From: Acidobacterium sp. S8
GTDB taxonomy: Bacteria > Acidobacteriota > Terriglobia > Terriglobales > Acidobacteriaceae
Length of the DNA stretch: 64,000 nucleotides
NCBI RefSeq assembly: GCF_009765985.1
Contig: NZ_LMUM01000024.1
Location: 50,104 to 114,103, forward strand
Direction of reading: 5' to 3'
This document shows, piece after piece, positions 11,164 through 19,826 of the stretch. The notes beneath the pieces are model-generated. The model was not told the DNA's origin and ran no database searches. It was given only the letters and a program-made list of their open reading frames with translations. The number at the start of each line of letters is the position of its first letter. Position 1 is the stretch's first letter. Both the position numbers and the translations under genes were made by a program.

Positions 11164-12801
11164 ATGAATTGCTCTGTCAGGAAAGCGTTTACTCGCTGGC
11201 TATCCATCGTGCTGCTTTTCATATTCCTGAGCGCGGGTTATGCTCCGGCGCAAACGACCCAGGCTCCACTTGCGAAGATCCCCCTGCTGCCGCTGGCGTG
11301 GTCCTCTTGGAACAGCTTCTCGAATACCATCCACTCCGATATCGCAATGCAACAGGCACGTGCCATGGTCTCCACCGGGCTGCAAAAGGCTGGCTATGAA
11401 TACATCAATATCGATGAAGGCTGGTGGCTGGGCGATCGCGATGCCGAGGGCAACATTGTGGTCGATCCAAAACGATGGCCTGCCATAGCTCTGGGCGACA
11501 AGCCGGGAGACATGGCGAATATCGTGCGCTATATTCATTCGCTGGGTTTGAAGGCGGGGATTTATACCGACGCAGGCAAGGATGGATGCTCGATGTATCC
11601 GGATATCGGTCCCGCCTACGCCAACGTAGGAAGCGAAGGGCACTACGAGCAGGACTTCCTGCAGTTTGCGAAGTGGGGCTTCGATTATGTCAAGGTCGAC
11701 TGGTGTGGCGGAGATAAGGAAAATCTGAGTGCCGATCTGCAATACGGAGAAATCGCCCGCGCCATCGCTCGCGCCGAACAAATCACCGGGAAGCGGCTGT
11801 ATTACTCGATCTGCAATTGGGGGAAGCAAAGCCCGTGGACGTGGGGCCCGGGCGTCGGAGGTTCGATCCAGGATATCTGGCGCGTGAGTGACGACATTGT
11901 TGCTCCGGTCGTTGCGAGCGGCCCTCACAACGAACGCAAAGTGGCGTTCGACAAGATGATGCGAAACTTCGACCAGGGAATTCATCCCGCGGCGCAGCAC
12001 ACCGGCTACTACAACGATCCTGACATGATGGTCTTGGGAATGCCAGGAATGAACACCGAGCAGAACCGTCTGCACATGTCTTTGTGGGTCGTATCCGGCG
12101 CGCCGTTGATCATTGGCGCAGACCTAACCAAACTGGATGCGGAGACTCTGGATACCTTGCGTAATCCGGATGCGATTGCCATCGATCAGGATCCGCTCGG
12201 TCTGCAGTGCATTAAAGTAAAGGACCTATCGCCAGGTCTGGAGATATGGTCGAAGTTCTTGTCTACGCCAGGATCGCGCGCGGTTCTCCTTCTGAATCGC
12301 AGCTACTTCCCTGCGCCTATGTCGGTGGACTGGACGGATCTGGGCCTGAAGGGCAGCCCCGCTAATGTCCACGACGTCTGGGCGAATAAGGATGCGGGGG
12401 CCGACAAGGATTCGCTCAAAGCGACGGTTCCTGCGCAGGATGCCATCCTGCTCGTCGTTCGTGGCAGTGAGGGCGGCTTCGCGCACTACTTGCCGATCTC
12501 GGCAGCAAGCGGCGAAGCGAAAGCCATCACCTCTCCTCAGACTGTCTTCGGCAATGTTTCCCAAGTACCCTCGCCATTTGCTCAGATAAGGATCGTGTAT
12601 GCAAACGAGACGCGGAGTACCGAGGTAGTCGGCCTTTACGTCAACGGAGAGACAGGAACACGAGTCGCATTTCCGCCTACAAAAGGAGCGGCGTCGGTTT
12701 GGATTCAGGCCAGGCTCGATCGCCAGGGTGACATGAATAAGCTCACCTTTGATACCTCGTCCCTATCCGGATTGAAGATCGAATCGATCGATGTTTATTA
12801 A
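11164..12801 (+). CDS. Glycoside hydrolase family 27 alpha-galactosidase
   Basis: GGAGG seven bases before ATG 11164 favours it over the adjacent GTG 11161. A signal peptide (WLSIVLLFIFLSAGYAPAQ) precedes the GH27 barrel: PLAWSSWNSF, YINIDEGWW, GLKAGIYTDAG, DYVKVDWCGG (nucleophile Asp) and DIWRVSDDI (acid/base Asp), then the NDPDMMVLG motif. From about residue 440 an additional beta-rich domain (VYANETRSTEVVGLYVNG ... MNKLTFDTSS) resembles carbohydrate-binding families 6/35. Predicted to be exported and to release terminal alpha-galactose. With the preceding GH97 gene it suggests raffinose-type oligosaccharides, galactomannan or a similar galactoside as substrate. Confidence 0.92.
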   Translation: MNCSVRKAFTRWLSIVLLFIFLSAGYAPAQTTQAPLAKIPLLPLAWSSWNSFSNTIHSDIAMQQARAMVSTGLQKAGYEYINIDEGWWLGDRDAEGNIVVDPKRWPAIALGDKPGDMANIVRYIHSLGLKAGIYTDAGKDGCSMYPDIGPAYANVGSEGHYEQDFLQFAKWGFDYVKVDWCGGDKENLSADLQYGEIARAIARAEQITGKRLYYSICNWGKQSPWTWGPGVGGSIQDIWRVSDDIVAPVVASGPHNERKVAFDKMMRNFDQGIHPAAQHTGYYNDPDMMVLGMPGMNTEQNRLHMSLWVVSGAPLIIGADLTKLDAETLDTLRNPDAIAIDQDPLGLQCIKVKDLSPGLEIWSKFLSTPGSRAVLLLNRSYFPAPMSVDWTDLGLKGSPANVHDVWANKDAGADKDSLKATVPAQDAILLVVRGSEGGFAHYLPISAASGEAKAITSPQTVFGNVSQVPSPFAQIRIVYANETRSTEVVGLYVNGETGTRVAFPPTKGAASVWIQARLDRQGDMNKLTFDTSSLSGLKIESIDVY

Positions 12802-12894
12802 CTGTCGCGGTCATGGTCACTATTGAAGATGGCTTTGGCTTGCCCGATATTTTGCACCAGTGAGGAGTTAGTGTAGTGCAGTTATGAAGGGGGC

Positions 12895-13110
12895 CTAGAA
12901 CTCGCTGCCGTTGTGGCAGAACAGTACCTTCGGCACACCGAGTTCCAGTATCAACCGATTGAGTACACGCATCACGTCCTGTCTCATGGCTGAACCGTGA
13001 TTGCCATTTGGCGGTACGGATTCGCGAGTAGCAAACACGTAGCGATGAGCATGGGCGGGCTCATCTTCGGCCAGTCTGGGGTGTCTTCGTATCCGCCAAC
13101 TCAAGCCCAT
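12895..13110 (-). pseudogene. IS3-family transposase (integrase core) fragment
   Basis: Read on the minus strand, the last 30 or so residues (VMRVLNRLILELGVPKVLFC then HNGSEF) match the rve integrase core of IS3-family OrfB proteins, ending in a stop directly after SEF. The normal motif is C-D-N-G-S-E-F; the catalytic Asp is replaced by His. The upstream residues do not look like transposase, so the piece is scrambled as well as truncated. Inactive remnant. Confidence 0.7.
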
Positions 13111-13249
13111 GCAACCGCAACAGCGGTCCCCATTTCCGAGTACCGCGAAATCTTCCCCAATGCGGATCGCAACGCCCTTACAGGCTCGCGCTCAAGCACG
13201 CTCTTATAAAGATTTCACGGATCGCACGTAAACGAGGTGATCGAGTGAA

Positions 13250-13742
13250 ATGCTGACTCGCTTTCTTGAGGTACAGCTGCTTCTGGACATTCAGGAGACG
13301 CTCTACAATGAGAAGATTCGTCCTTACGGAAAGACCAAGGGACGTACCGCGCAGGCTCCAATCGCTGAAGCACTGCTAGAAAGGTGGTGGAATGGCGAGA
13401 GGAATTCAGGAAGAAAAGCAAGGAGGTCTCGCCGGATGCGTTCGTGTTCCGAGGCCGTTTCGGTGGGCCGATGGATCCGAGTAACTTCCGCAAGCGCGTC
13501 CTGCACAAGCTGGCTGAGGAACTGGAATTGCCGAAGCTGACATCCCAGGTCATCCGGCGCACCATCGCAACGCTGGCCGAAGGTCATGTCAAGGGCGTGC
13601 AGGGCATGATGCGGTACCCTCATGTCTCGAGATGACCAACGTCTATATGCAGATCCCCCAACCAGAGGTGCAATCGACGATCGATTCAATTCATAAAGAG
13701 CTGTCGAGGAAGACTATTCCTCCGACTCCTCCGGAGCGGTTA
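13250..13742 (+). pseudogene. Tyrosine-family site-specific integrase, frameshifted remnant
   Basis: Three overlapping frames together give a phage-type integrase C-terminus: RPYGKTKGRT...PIAEALLE in the first, WREEFRKKSKEVSPDAFVF and QVIRRTIATLAEGHVKGVQG in the second (from about 13384), and TNVYMQIPQPEVQSTIDSIH in the third (from about 13632). Frame changes fall near 13384 and 13630. The HxxR box reads QVIRR, and the Tyr motif is NVYMQ. The N-terminal half is missing. The remnant lies about 200 bases before a tRNA-Ala 3' fragment, the usual target of such integrases. Confidence 0.75.
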
Positions 13743-13934
13743 GTGCCAGCTGTTCAGACTGTTGATGGCCCTGTGATCGCGGAGACGCTGGCGGCGTCAG
13801 CAGCACTTTCGATCAACACTGCGCGCGGATGAGGTTGCGGTAGTGCCTGCGAAGCCAGCTCGTGGTCTGCTTTTGTAATTTGCGACAAAGATCCGATAAA
13901 GTCGCGGAAAGGGGCGCTAAATGCTTGAGAGACT

Positions 13935-13980
13935 TGGTGGACCTGATCGGGATCGAACCGATGACCTCTTCCATGCCATT
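13935..13980 (-). other. 3' fragment of tRNA-Ala(GGC): probable integration attachment site
   Basis: On the minus strand this stretch reads as the 3' half of a tRNA: GGC anticodon and 3' stem, the variable AGGTC, a five-pair T-arm (ATCGG/CCGAT around TTCGATC), the acceptor 3' strand CAGGTCC and ACCA. The 5' half of a tRNA is absent on the other side (13981 onward). A tRNA 3' end without its 5' half is the classic scar of integrase-mediated insertion. By the usual geometry the inserted DNA would lie on the high-coordinate side. Confidence 0.75.
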
Positions 13981-14213
13981 TTAGGCCGCTTTTGTCATCT
14001 ATTGTGTTTTCAAGGCTCTGGTCGCTCCAAAAGCTCCGAAAACGCCCTAGGAATGGGAGTTTTGTTCCCATAATGTTTCCAGATTTTGCTTATTGTTCCC
14101 GCGCCATCCTATTCTTTAGAATCATCATTTTAGCTGGATTCAGAATCGAACCCGTGATCGGTCCTAATCATCGGTTCAGAGCCATATGCAAATTCAGAAT
14201 CCCGCCCCCACAA

Positions 14214-14426
14214 CTATCTGAATTTGCTATCGATTCCTTCAGAAGACCTGATCGAGTCTGTGACGTAAGCCGCGGCATGATGTCGGGTCGATTCGAGGGT
14301 GTAAGGACGCGCATCCGGAGCCATAGGGTCAGATTGTGCAAATACTGAAGAAGTTAGCAGAATAGAAAAGGCAAACACAAAAATCGACACGAGGGCACGA
14401 GAGCGAATCGGCACCGGGTTCTCCAA
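14214..14426 (-). CDS. Hypothetical small secreted protein
   Basis: A 70-residue frame with a convincing signal peptide (ALVSIFVFAFSILLTSSVFA, cleavage near FAQS) and a short mature tail with no recognisable domain. It may be the 5' end of a longer gene truncated in this rearranged area; no clear ribosome site was found. Not recognised. Confidence 0.3.
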   Translation of the reverse strand: MENPVPIRSRALVSIFVFAFSILLTSSVFAQSDPMAPDARPYTLESTRHHAAAYVTDSIRSSEGIDSKFR

Positions 14427-14871
14427 AGCAAAAAAGATGAAAACTACAGAGATACAAAATGAGAAAATAACTGCTTTTGAAACATATGCAAAGTATTTAA
14501 TGAGTAAACAGGATATAGAGATACTTAATTTGCTCTCAGGCCCATGGCTGGAACGTAAGCGCAGAGGACTTTTGAGCCATATTGAATTGCGGAGTTGAAC
14601 CGCAGATTAGTAGAAGTACGCGGTCCGGATCCTTGTCACGTGGAACGAAACGCAGACCGCAAACCTGCGCCGGGAGCGATCTGCACCTCGGCTTGGACGG
14701 TGCGGATCAGACCAAGCTGCCTTAGAGTAGTAGCGCCGTCATCCGAGACCGATCTCTTCAACAATCTTGCCCGTTCTCAAGCCGCAGAGCGGTCGTTTCT
14801 GTGAAGCGCATTTTTCGACCCGTCGCTGCCAGCAGTGAGAGCCGTCGAGAAGACACTACCGAGCGCGACGC
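14427..14871. other. Intergenic/rearranged stretch, no supported gene
   Basis: AT-rich at first (14440-14530), then mixed composition. Short open frames on both strands were read and none resembles a known protein. Possibly debris of the elements either side. Confidence 0.5.
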
Positions 14872-15138
14872 TCAGAAATGAGTTGGCCGAGGGGGGCGGA
14901 TGTCCCACCCAAACGAAATCTGATCTGGATGTTGCGGATCAGGCGGCAACTGGAAGGCGACGGTGTCTTGAGGTTGAATGACGTAATAGGTCTGTTTTTT
15001 GCACAAGAAATTGACCCTGGCCGTTAGAACGTTCGTGACTACGCCGCCACCGATGCTGACCGATTTGTTTCTGATCGTTGCCGTGTTGTAGGTCTTGTCT
15101 TGGGGAAGAATTGCCGTAATCGTTTCGCAGTGGTCAAC
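14872..15138 (-). pseudogene. Fragment of an unknown protein, no start codon
   Basis: The minus strand is open for 88 codons between a stop at 15139-15141 and TGA at 14872-14874, with protein-like content (ETITAILPQDKTYNTATIRN, TARVNFLCKKQTYYVIQPQD) but no ATG, GTG or TTG near the 5' edge. The residue pattern looks like a small beta-rich secreted protein missing its signal peptide. Not recognised; probably a truncated gene. Confidence 0.35.
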
Positions 15139-15159
15139 TCATGAATCCTGTTTTGACCT

Positions 15160-16575
15160 TTAGGACGTAATGGCCGCATAGCTCAGAAACTCTTGATGTG
15201 GGCTGCGTTCCTCATTCCATCGACCGCTAAAGCCGTTAGGCGTTTCACGGTACTCCACGGCGGTGAGCCAAAGGCGGCGCTTCGCTCGTGAGATTCCCAC
15301 GAAAAATGCCGATCGCTCTTCAACTTCCTTCCCCCAGAAGGTCTGTTCTTCGACCCCGAGTATAACGACCGTATCAAATTCCAAGCCTTTGCTCTTATGG
15401 ATGGTCATGATGTGCACAGCGCTGTCTTCGGAAAATCGCGCCAGAGCTTGCACGGGGTCGTCATCAACTTGGAGCAGTTCCGCGATGCGATCATGCGTTT
15501 GACCGATAACTTCCTCTAACCGCGCTCCCCGCTCATAGTCGGCCTATAATGCCGAAAGCGATTCCCGTCCCAAGAAGCCAAGAAATTCGTTCGATAGCCC
15601 TCGTAGAGAGTTTGGATCTGACGCATCGAACCATCTCTGTAGCACACCCTCACGAACGCCATCAAGAAACCGGTGCCAACGAGCATGCATCTCGTAGTTC
15701 GCCTCGTCGTCAAGATCTCCGGCTTCCACAACATTCCTTAGGCGACTGTAAGCATCCGGCGCACGGTCACTGATAACTACGGTGAGAAAATCAACGATCA
15801 GCCGTGCTGCCGGCTCTGCGGAGAGATCCTGTAGGTTTTGTTCACTGCTGAAGGGAACTCCACGTTTAGCTAGTTCTGCCGTCAATCGGCCAGTATATAG
15901 CTCAGGCTGCCGAGAGACCAGAACCGCAATCTCTGAGGGAGCTAGACCCTCATCCTGACCCAAGATTGAATCGCACTAGCCACCCTCGCCGCTTCGTCTT
16001 GGCTGCCCTCGAATTCAAGTATCTCGATTGAACCACCTTCGCCTGCTAATTGATCATCTGGCATGGCCGCTTGCCTATCCATCACCTTGACCATCTCGTT
16101 TTGCATTCGACGCAGCCGCGGTTGGGATCTAAAGTTTTGATAGAGGTTGAGTCGGCGGGCACCAAAGTCAAGCGCGAAAGTCTGGGATATACCTTCAAGA
16201 GCGCCCGCCCAACCCATGATGCGTTGCTTGGTATCGCCGACTGCAGTCAATTGAATATCAGTGCCGCAAAAAGCGGCGTGGATGAGTTGGTACTGCACAT
16301 TTGTGCAGTCCTGAAACTCGTCCAAAAAGACATGGCTGTAGGTTTGTCGTACGGCATTACGCGCTACATTGCTTTGCTTTAAGATTTCGACAGCCAAAGG
16401 AACTAAATCCGCGAAGGTAATTTGACTGCCTAGGAAGCGGACGGTGCCAATCGTGTAGTCCGATGACAGTGCATCCCGGCCAGTCAATACAGGACGGAAG
16501 CGGTCGATTATCCGCTTGGCAAAGGCGTGAAACGTGTGGCTGTCGAGCCGGGCCCAGAGTGGACCTACGAGCTCT
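15160..16575 (-). pseudogene. UvrD/Rep-like DNA helicase, decayed
   Basis: Read continuously on the minus strand this encodes superfamily 1 helicase parts: SHTFHAFAKRIIDRF (motif Ic-like), VFLDEFQDCTNVQ (Walker B), VGDTKQRIMGWAGA, YQNFRSQPRLRR (motif IV), VHIMTIHKSKGLEFD (motif V) and VGISRAKRRLWL (motif VI). The N-terminal part with the Walker A ATP loop is missing; coding similarity stops at about 16575, exactly at a repeat of the neighbouring recombinase element. Two further lesions are seen: a frameshift near 15955-15963 and an in-frame TAG at 15544-15546. Inactive. Related helicases occur in defence and island-borne systems, but this one cannot be typed further. Confidence 0.85.
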
Positions 16576-16682
16576 TATGTTGTCGACCACATAAGAACTC
16601 TTCTGTGGCGTTCGGCGTTATGTGGCGCTGCTGTTTCAGCGCAGCCGATAAAGCACACCGCCTTCTTCGCGGCGCCACATAA
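16574..16682. repeat. TTATGTGG repeats downstream of the recombinase gene
   Basis: Three related motifs occur in 109 bases: a near-palindrome CTTATGTTGTCGACCACATAAG at 16574-16595 (central part shown; arms CTTATGT and ACATAAG), TTATGTGGCGC at 16618-16628, and its exact inverse GCGCCACATAA at 16672-16682. They sit between the recombinase stop codon and the point where the helicase gene is cut. This is what the end of a recombinase-borne element would look like, with the repeats as recombinase binding sites. Confidence 0.6.
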
Positions 16683-16687
16683 TCTCG

Positions 16688-17416
16688 TCAGAGAGCTTGC
16701 AAGAACTGCATGAGGGAACGGTCTTCCTTCCAGTGCTTCAGTGGAACAGTCCGACGGATCTCGCAAGTCGCGAGCGCCTTAGCCTTCATTTCCAAATCCA
16801 CTTCCGCATAAATGTTCGTGGTATTGAGCGAAACGTGACCCAGCCATGCGCGGATGGTGTTAATGTCCACGCCAGCACGGAGAAGATGGGTCGCCGTCGT
16901 GTGCCGAATAGTATGAGGACTCGCGTGCTTCCTGGCAATCGAAGGTGTCCGGTCCAAGATTCGTTGAACGTATCTTTCAACCATCGTGTGGATGCCAAAG
17001 CGGGTGATGGGCATACTGCACTTGTTCAGGAACACGTGATCGGTTGAAGGGCGGCTTCCAATCAACAATGAAAGCTCGATCACTGTTTGCGGCCACAGGG
17101 GACAACGTCGCAGTTTGTTCCCCTTTCCACGAATCTGCACGAGTGAATGATCCCGAGCAGAATGTGCGAAGAGGAGATCCGCGATCTTTACTTGCGCAGC
17201 CTCGTCAGCTCGTGCACCTGTGTTGTACAGAAACAGCAACAGCACATGATCCCGGCGTCCCAACTCCGTCGATTGATTAGGCGCACCCAATAATGCATCC
17301 ATTTCCGACTTTTCCAAGTACGTGATGCTCGATTGGAGTGTTCGTTTAAGCGGGATGTTTCGGAGTTGGCCAGACCATTCCACGTACTCAGGGCAACTAC
17401 TAGACGTTTCGCTCAC
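16688..17416 (-). CDS. Tyrosine recombinase, N-terminally truncated (RIT-like)
   Basis: The catalytic domain is complete: Arg in LYNTGARADEA, HTIRHTTATHLLRAG (HxxR), WLGHVSLNTT (second His) and the nucleophile Tyr in TNIYAEVD. The order and sequence resemble the third member of recombinase-in-trio (RIT) elements. A full protein has about 330 residues; only the end of the SAM-like core-binding domain (EYVEWSGQLRNIPLKR) remains, because the sequence switches to SDR coding on the other strand at about 17420. The TTATGTGG repeats lie just downstream. Catalytic residues are intact, but the missing DNA-binding domain makes activity unlikely. Confidence 0.75.
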   Translation of the reverse strand: MSETSSSCPEYVEWSGQLRNIPLKRTLQSSITYLEKSEMDALLGAPNQSTELGRRDHVLLLFLYNTGARADEAAQVKIADLLFAHSARDHSLVQIRGKGNKLRRCPLWPQTVIELSLLIGSRPSTDHVFLNKCSMPITRFGIHTMVERYVQRILDRTPSIARKHASPHTIRHTTATHLLRAGVDINTIRAWLGHVSLNTTNIYAEVDLEMKAKALATCEIRRTVPLKHWKEDRSLMQFLQAL

Positions 17417-17439
17417 GATATCCCCGATACCCAGGCACT

Positions 17440-17674
17440 ATCCAGAGAGGTTGGGAGCCGGGGCATCACGGTCAACAATGTCCAACCGGGTCCGATCGAC
17501 ACGGATTTGAATCCCGCCTCGGGTGATTGGGCGGTACCTCAGAAGGCCGCAACAGCGCTCGACCGCTATGGGCGCGTAGATGAGATCGCCGCGATGGTGG
17601 CGTTTGTCGCCGGTCCTGAGTCCTCGTACATCACCGGGGCGAATCTGACCGTGGATGGCGGAATGAACGCTTAA
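17440..17674 (+). pseudogene. SDR oxidoreductase, C-terminal fragment
   Basis: From about 17440 the plus strand encodes the last 75-80 residues of a classical short-chain dehydrogenase: VGSRGITVNNVQPGPIDTDL, DEIAAMVAFVAGPESSYITG and NLTVDGGMNA before the stop. The open frame continues upstream but that part is antisense to the recombinase, so the true gene is cut there. No active-site YxxxK remains. Confidence 0.8.
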
Positions 17675-17730
17675 ACCAATGCGCACTCAATCAATGGGCC
17701 TTATGACAGATGGATCCGTTGTGACCGTTG

Positions 17731-17759
17731 AGAGCCGACGACCTAAAGGAGTCGGCTCT
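17731..17759. terminator. Perfect 9-bp hairpin after SDR fragment
   Basis: AGAGCCGAC (17731-17739) and GTCGGCTCT (17751-17759) pair without mismatch around an 11-base loop. It lies 57 bases after the SDR fragment stop and is followed by TCC, not a T-run. Possibly the original terminator of the SDR gene. Confidence 0.5.
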
Positions 17760-17805
17760 CCTTCGGCTCCGGGTGCCGCAATTATCTTATCCGTTGGCTG
17801 ACTGA

Positions 17806-17997
<192 letters not shown>

Positions 17998-18118
17998 ACG
18001 CCCGTTGGTGTCATTGGCTCTTTTCCTCGCGTCTCGAGCTGCATTGCAACCCGGTGCGTCGCAGGGCCTCAGACACACAAGCGTGCAACTATCGTATGTT
18101 TAGCACCAGATGGCTGAA

Positions 18119-18452
18119 TTGCATCCGATGGCAACATTCTTGGTTGAAGGACGCCCCGACTGGATGGCGGTCACCGACAATGCAATCTGGGTGGCAAGTT
18201 CTAACGTCAATCATGTGGTTCGTCTGGATCTAAAAACAAACCCGTCCTGGAACAATTGTGACCGTAATTGAGCCCTGTGCGAGGCTTGCCTTCGGTTTCG
18301 GTAACCTCTGGATTCCGAGTTGTGGCGAGCATATGGTCGTTCGTGTGGATGCTCAGACGGGGAGACCACAGGCCAAGATAGCTGCGAGTCCTGCTGACGA
18401 TGAGGGCGGAATCGCGGTGAGTGCTGGTAGTGTCTGGATCGTGACCTCAAAA
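18119..18452 (+). pseudogene. Beta-propeller (YncE/Vgb-like) protein remnant
   Basis: Two frames encode successive propeller blades: FLVEGRPDWMAVTDNAIWVA...VNHVVRLDLKTN, then, after a frameshift near 18245-18260, VIEPCARLAFGFGNLWIPSC, GEHMVVRVDAQTG and GGIAVSAGSVWIVTS. The spaced GNLWIP / GSVWIVT blade signature is that of virginiamycin-B-lyase-like or YncE proteins. Both ends are missing. The second frame runs on without a stop into the following cytochrome gene, which is coincidental. Confidence 0.7.
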
Positions 18453-18551
18453 GTGGTACTTTTGGTGTGGCCACAGCCCCTGTTCTTGTCGATATACACG
18501 CGTTATAAGGTGACGGGTGCAGGCTCCGGATGGCAACATGGTGACACCGCC

Positions 18552-19811
18552 ATGAAGCTGCCCGTTCTCACGCTCTCTGCTTTGTGTTTGTCCGGTTGCC
18601 TGCTGTATCCCCGCGCCTTTGCGACAGGCCAGGTATTGTCGACGAATGCGCCGCAACAGAGCGGCGCTGCCACGAAGAGCAGCGGCGAGGCACGCTCCCC
18701 GCTCTATGCCGGAGATGGAAGCTGCTTATCGTGTCATCGCGAGCAAAGTATGAGCTATGTTCACACGGCGCACCATCTTACCTCGCAGTTGCCGAGTAGC
18801 ACATCCATCCTTGGATCTTTCAGCGCGGGCGCGAATGAGTTGGAGATTGCCGAGGCGGCTCCGGTGATCGGCGATCCCGGCGTTGCCTACAAGATGGAGT
18901 CCAGGGATGGCGGCTACTTCGTCACTGCGGTCACTGGTTTTCCGGGTCAGCTCGAGACGCGGAGCGAGCGGATCGATATCGTCGTCGGGTCGGGAGTGCG
19001 CGGGCAGAGCTATCTTTACTGGCGCGGCGATGAGTTATACGAGCTACCCATAAGTTATTGGTCGGATGGGAAGCAGTGGATCAACAGTCCTGGATACCGG
19101 AACGGGCCTCCAAATTTCGATCGGGCCGCGGTGCCGCGATGTCTTGAATGCCACCTGACCTACATCGAGCCGCTCTCGGCTGATCCGGAGACGAGGAGTT
19201 ATGACAAAGCGAGCCTTGTGACCGGGATTTCGTGCGAGACGTGTCATGGGCCGGGCGCAGCGCATGTAGCGCTGCACCGCAACGGAGCGCCGGCCGTGTC
19301 GTCGGGCGAGGCGATTCTGAATCCTGCCAGATTTTCGCGGGACAGGCAGATCGATATGTGCGCGCTTTGCCATAGCGGCGCGCAACAAGTCGAAATTACC
19401 CCAGCATTTTCTTATGTGCCGGGCGAGTCTCTTGGGAAGTATCTTGGGCCGAATCCGCTGGACGGCGACTTATATCCCGACGTGCATGCAAACCAGGTGG
19501 GGCTGCTCAAGAGAAGCCGCTGCTTTCTATCTTCAGCGAAGATGACGTGCTCCACATGCCACGATGTTCATGCGGAGGAGCGGCCGGCCGCATCGTATTC
19601 GGCGCGATGCCTGACGTGCCATCGCGTGGAGAGCTGCGGGATGGAGAAAAAGATTGGGCATGCGATTGCGGAAAACTGCATCGATTGCCACATGCCGGTG
19701 GAGCAGACTAACGCCATCGTTTCGGAAACCGCGGACAAGGTCATTCGCACGCGGATGCGCACGCATTGGATCAAGGTTTATCCCGCAGCCGCTTCGGTCG
19801 ATCAGCCTTAA
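18552..19811 (+). CDS. Seven-heme c-type cytochrome lipoprotein
   Basis: ATG 18552 gives a lipoprotein signal (LTLSALCLSGC, lipobox LSGC); the open frame extends upstream into the propeller remnant, but no export signal would then be at the N-terminus. Seven CxxCH heme sites follow: CLSCH, CLECH, CETCH, CALCH, CSTCH, CLTCH and CIDCH. The spacing and the SCETCHGPGAAH motif resemble cytochrome c554-type and related multiheme proteins of Acidobacteriota. It should sit in the periplasm or on the outer membrane and carry electrons; the partner is not visible. Convergent with the TPR gene, 15 bases apart. The start region lacks a strong ribosome site, perhaps because the upstream region is rearranged. 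Confidence 0.85.
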   Translation: MKLPVLTLSALCLSGCLLYPRAFATGQVLSTNAPQQSGAATKSSGEARSPLYAGDGSCLSCHREQSMSYVHTAHHLTSQLPSSTSILGSFSAGANELEIAEAAPVIGDPGVAYKMESRDGGYFVTAVTGFPGQLETRSERIDIVVGSGVRGQSYLYWRGDELYELPISYWSDGKQWINSPGYRNGPPNFDRAAVPRCLECHLTYIEPLSADPETRSYDKASLVTGISCETCHGPGAAHVALHRNGAPAVSSGEAILNPARFSRDRQIDMCALCHSGAQQVEITPAFSYVPGESLGKYLGPNPLDGDLYPDVHANQVGLLKRSRCFLSSAKMTCSTCHDVHAEERPAASYSARCLTCHRVESCGMEKKIGHAIAENCIDCHMPVEQTNAIVSETADKVIRTRMRTHWIKVYPAAASVDQP

Positions 19812-19826
19812 TGCGTTGGCTCGGCG

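Noticed and set aside
14130..14185. Possible further tRNA piece (GAATCGAACCCG)
   Set aside because: Contains a T-loop-like GGTTCGA on the minus strand, but stems do not pair and no acceptor/CCA end is present.
17333..17439. Upstream part of the SDR C-terminal frame
   Set aside because: Antisense to the recombinase gene and not SDR-like.
18258..18551. Upstream extension of the heme protein frame
   Set aside because: Encodes beta-propeller blades unrelated to the cytochrome; the signal peptide shows the true start at 18552.
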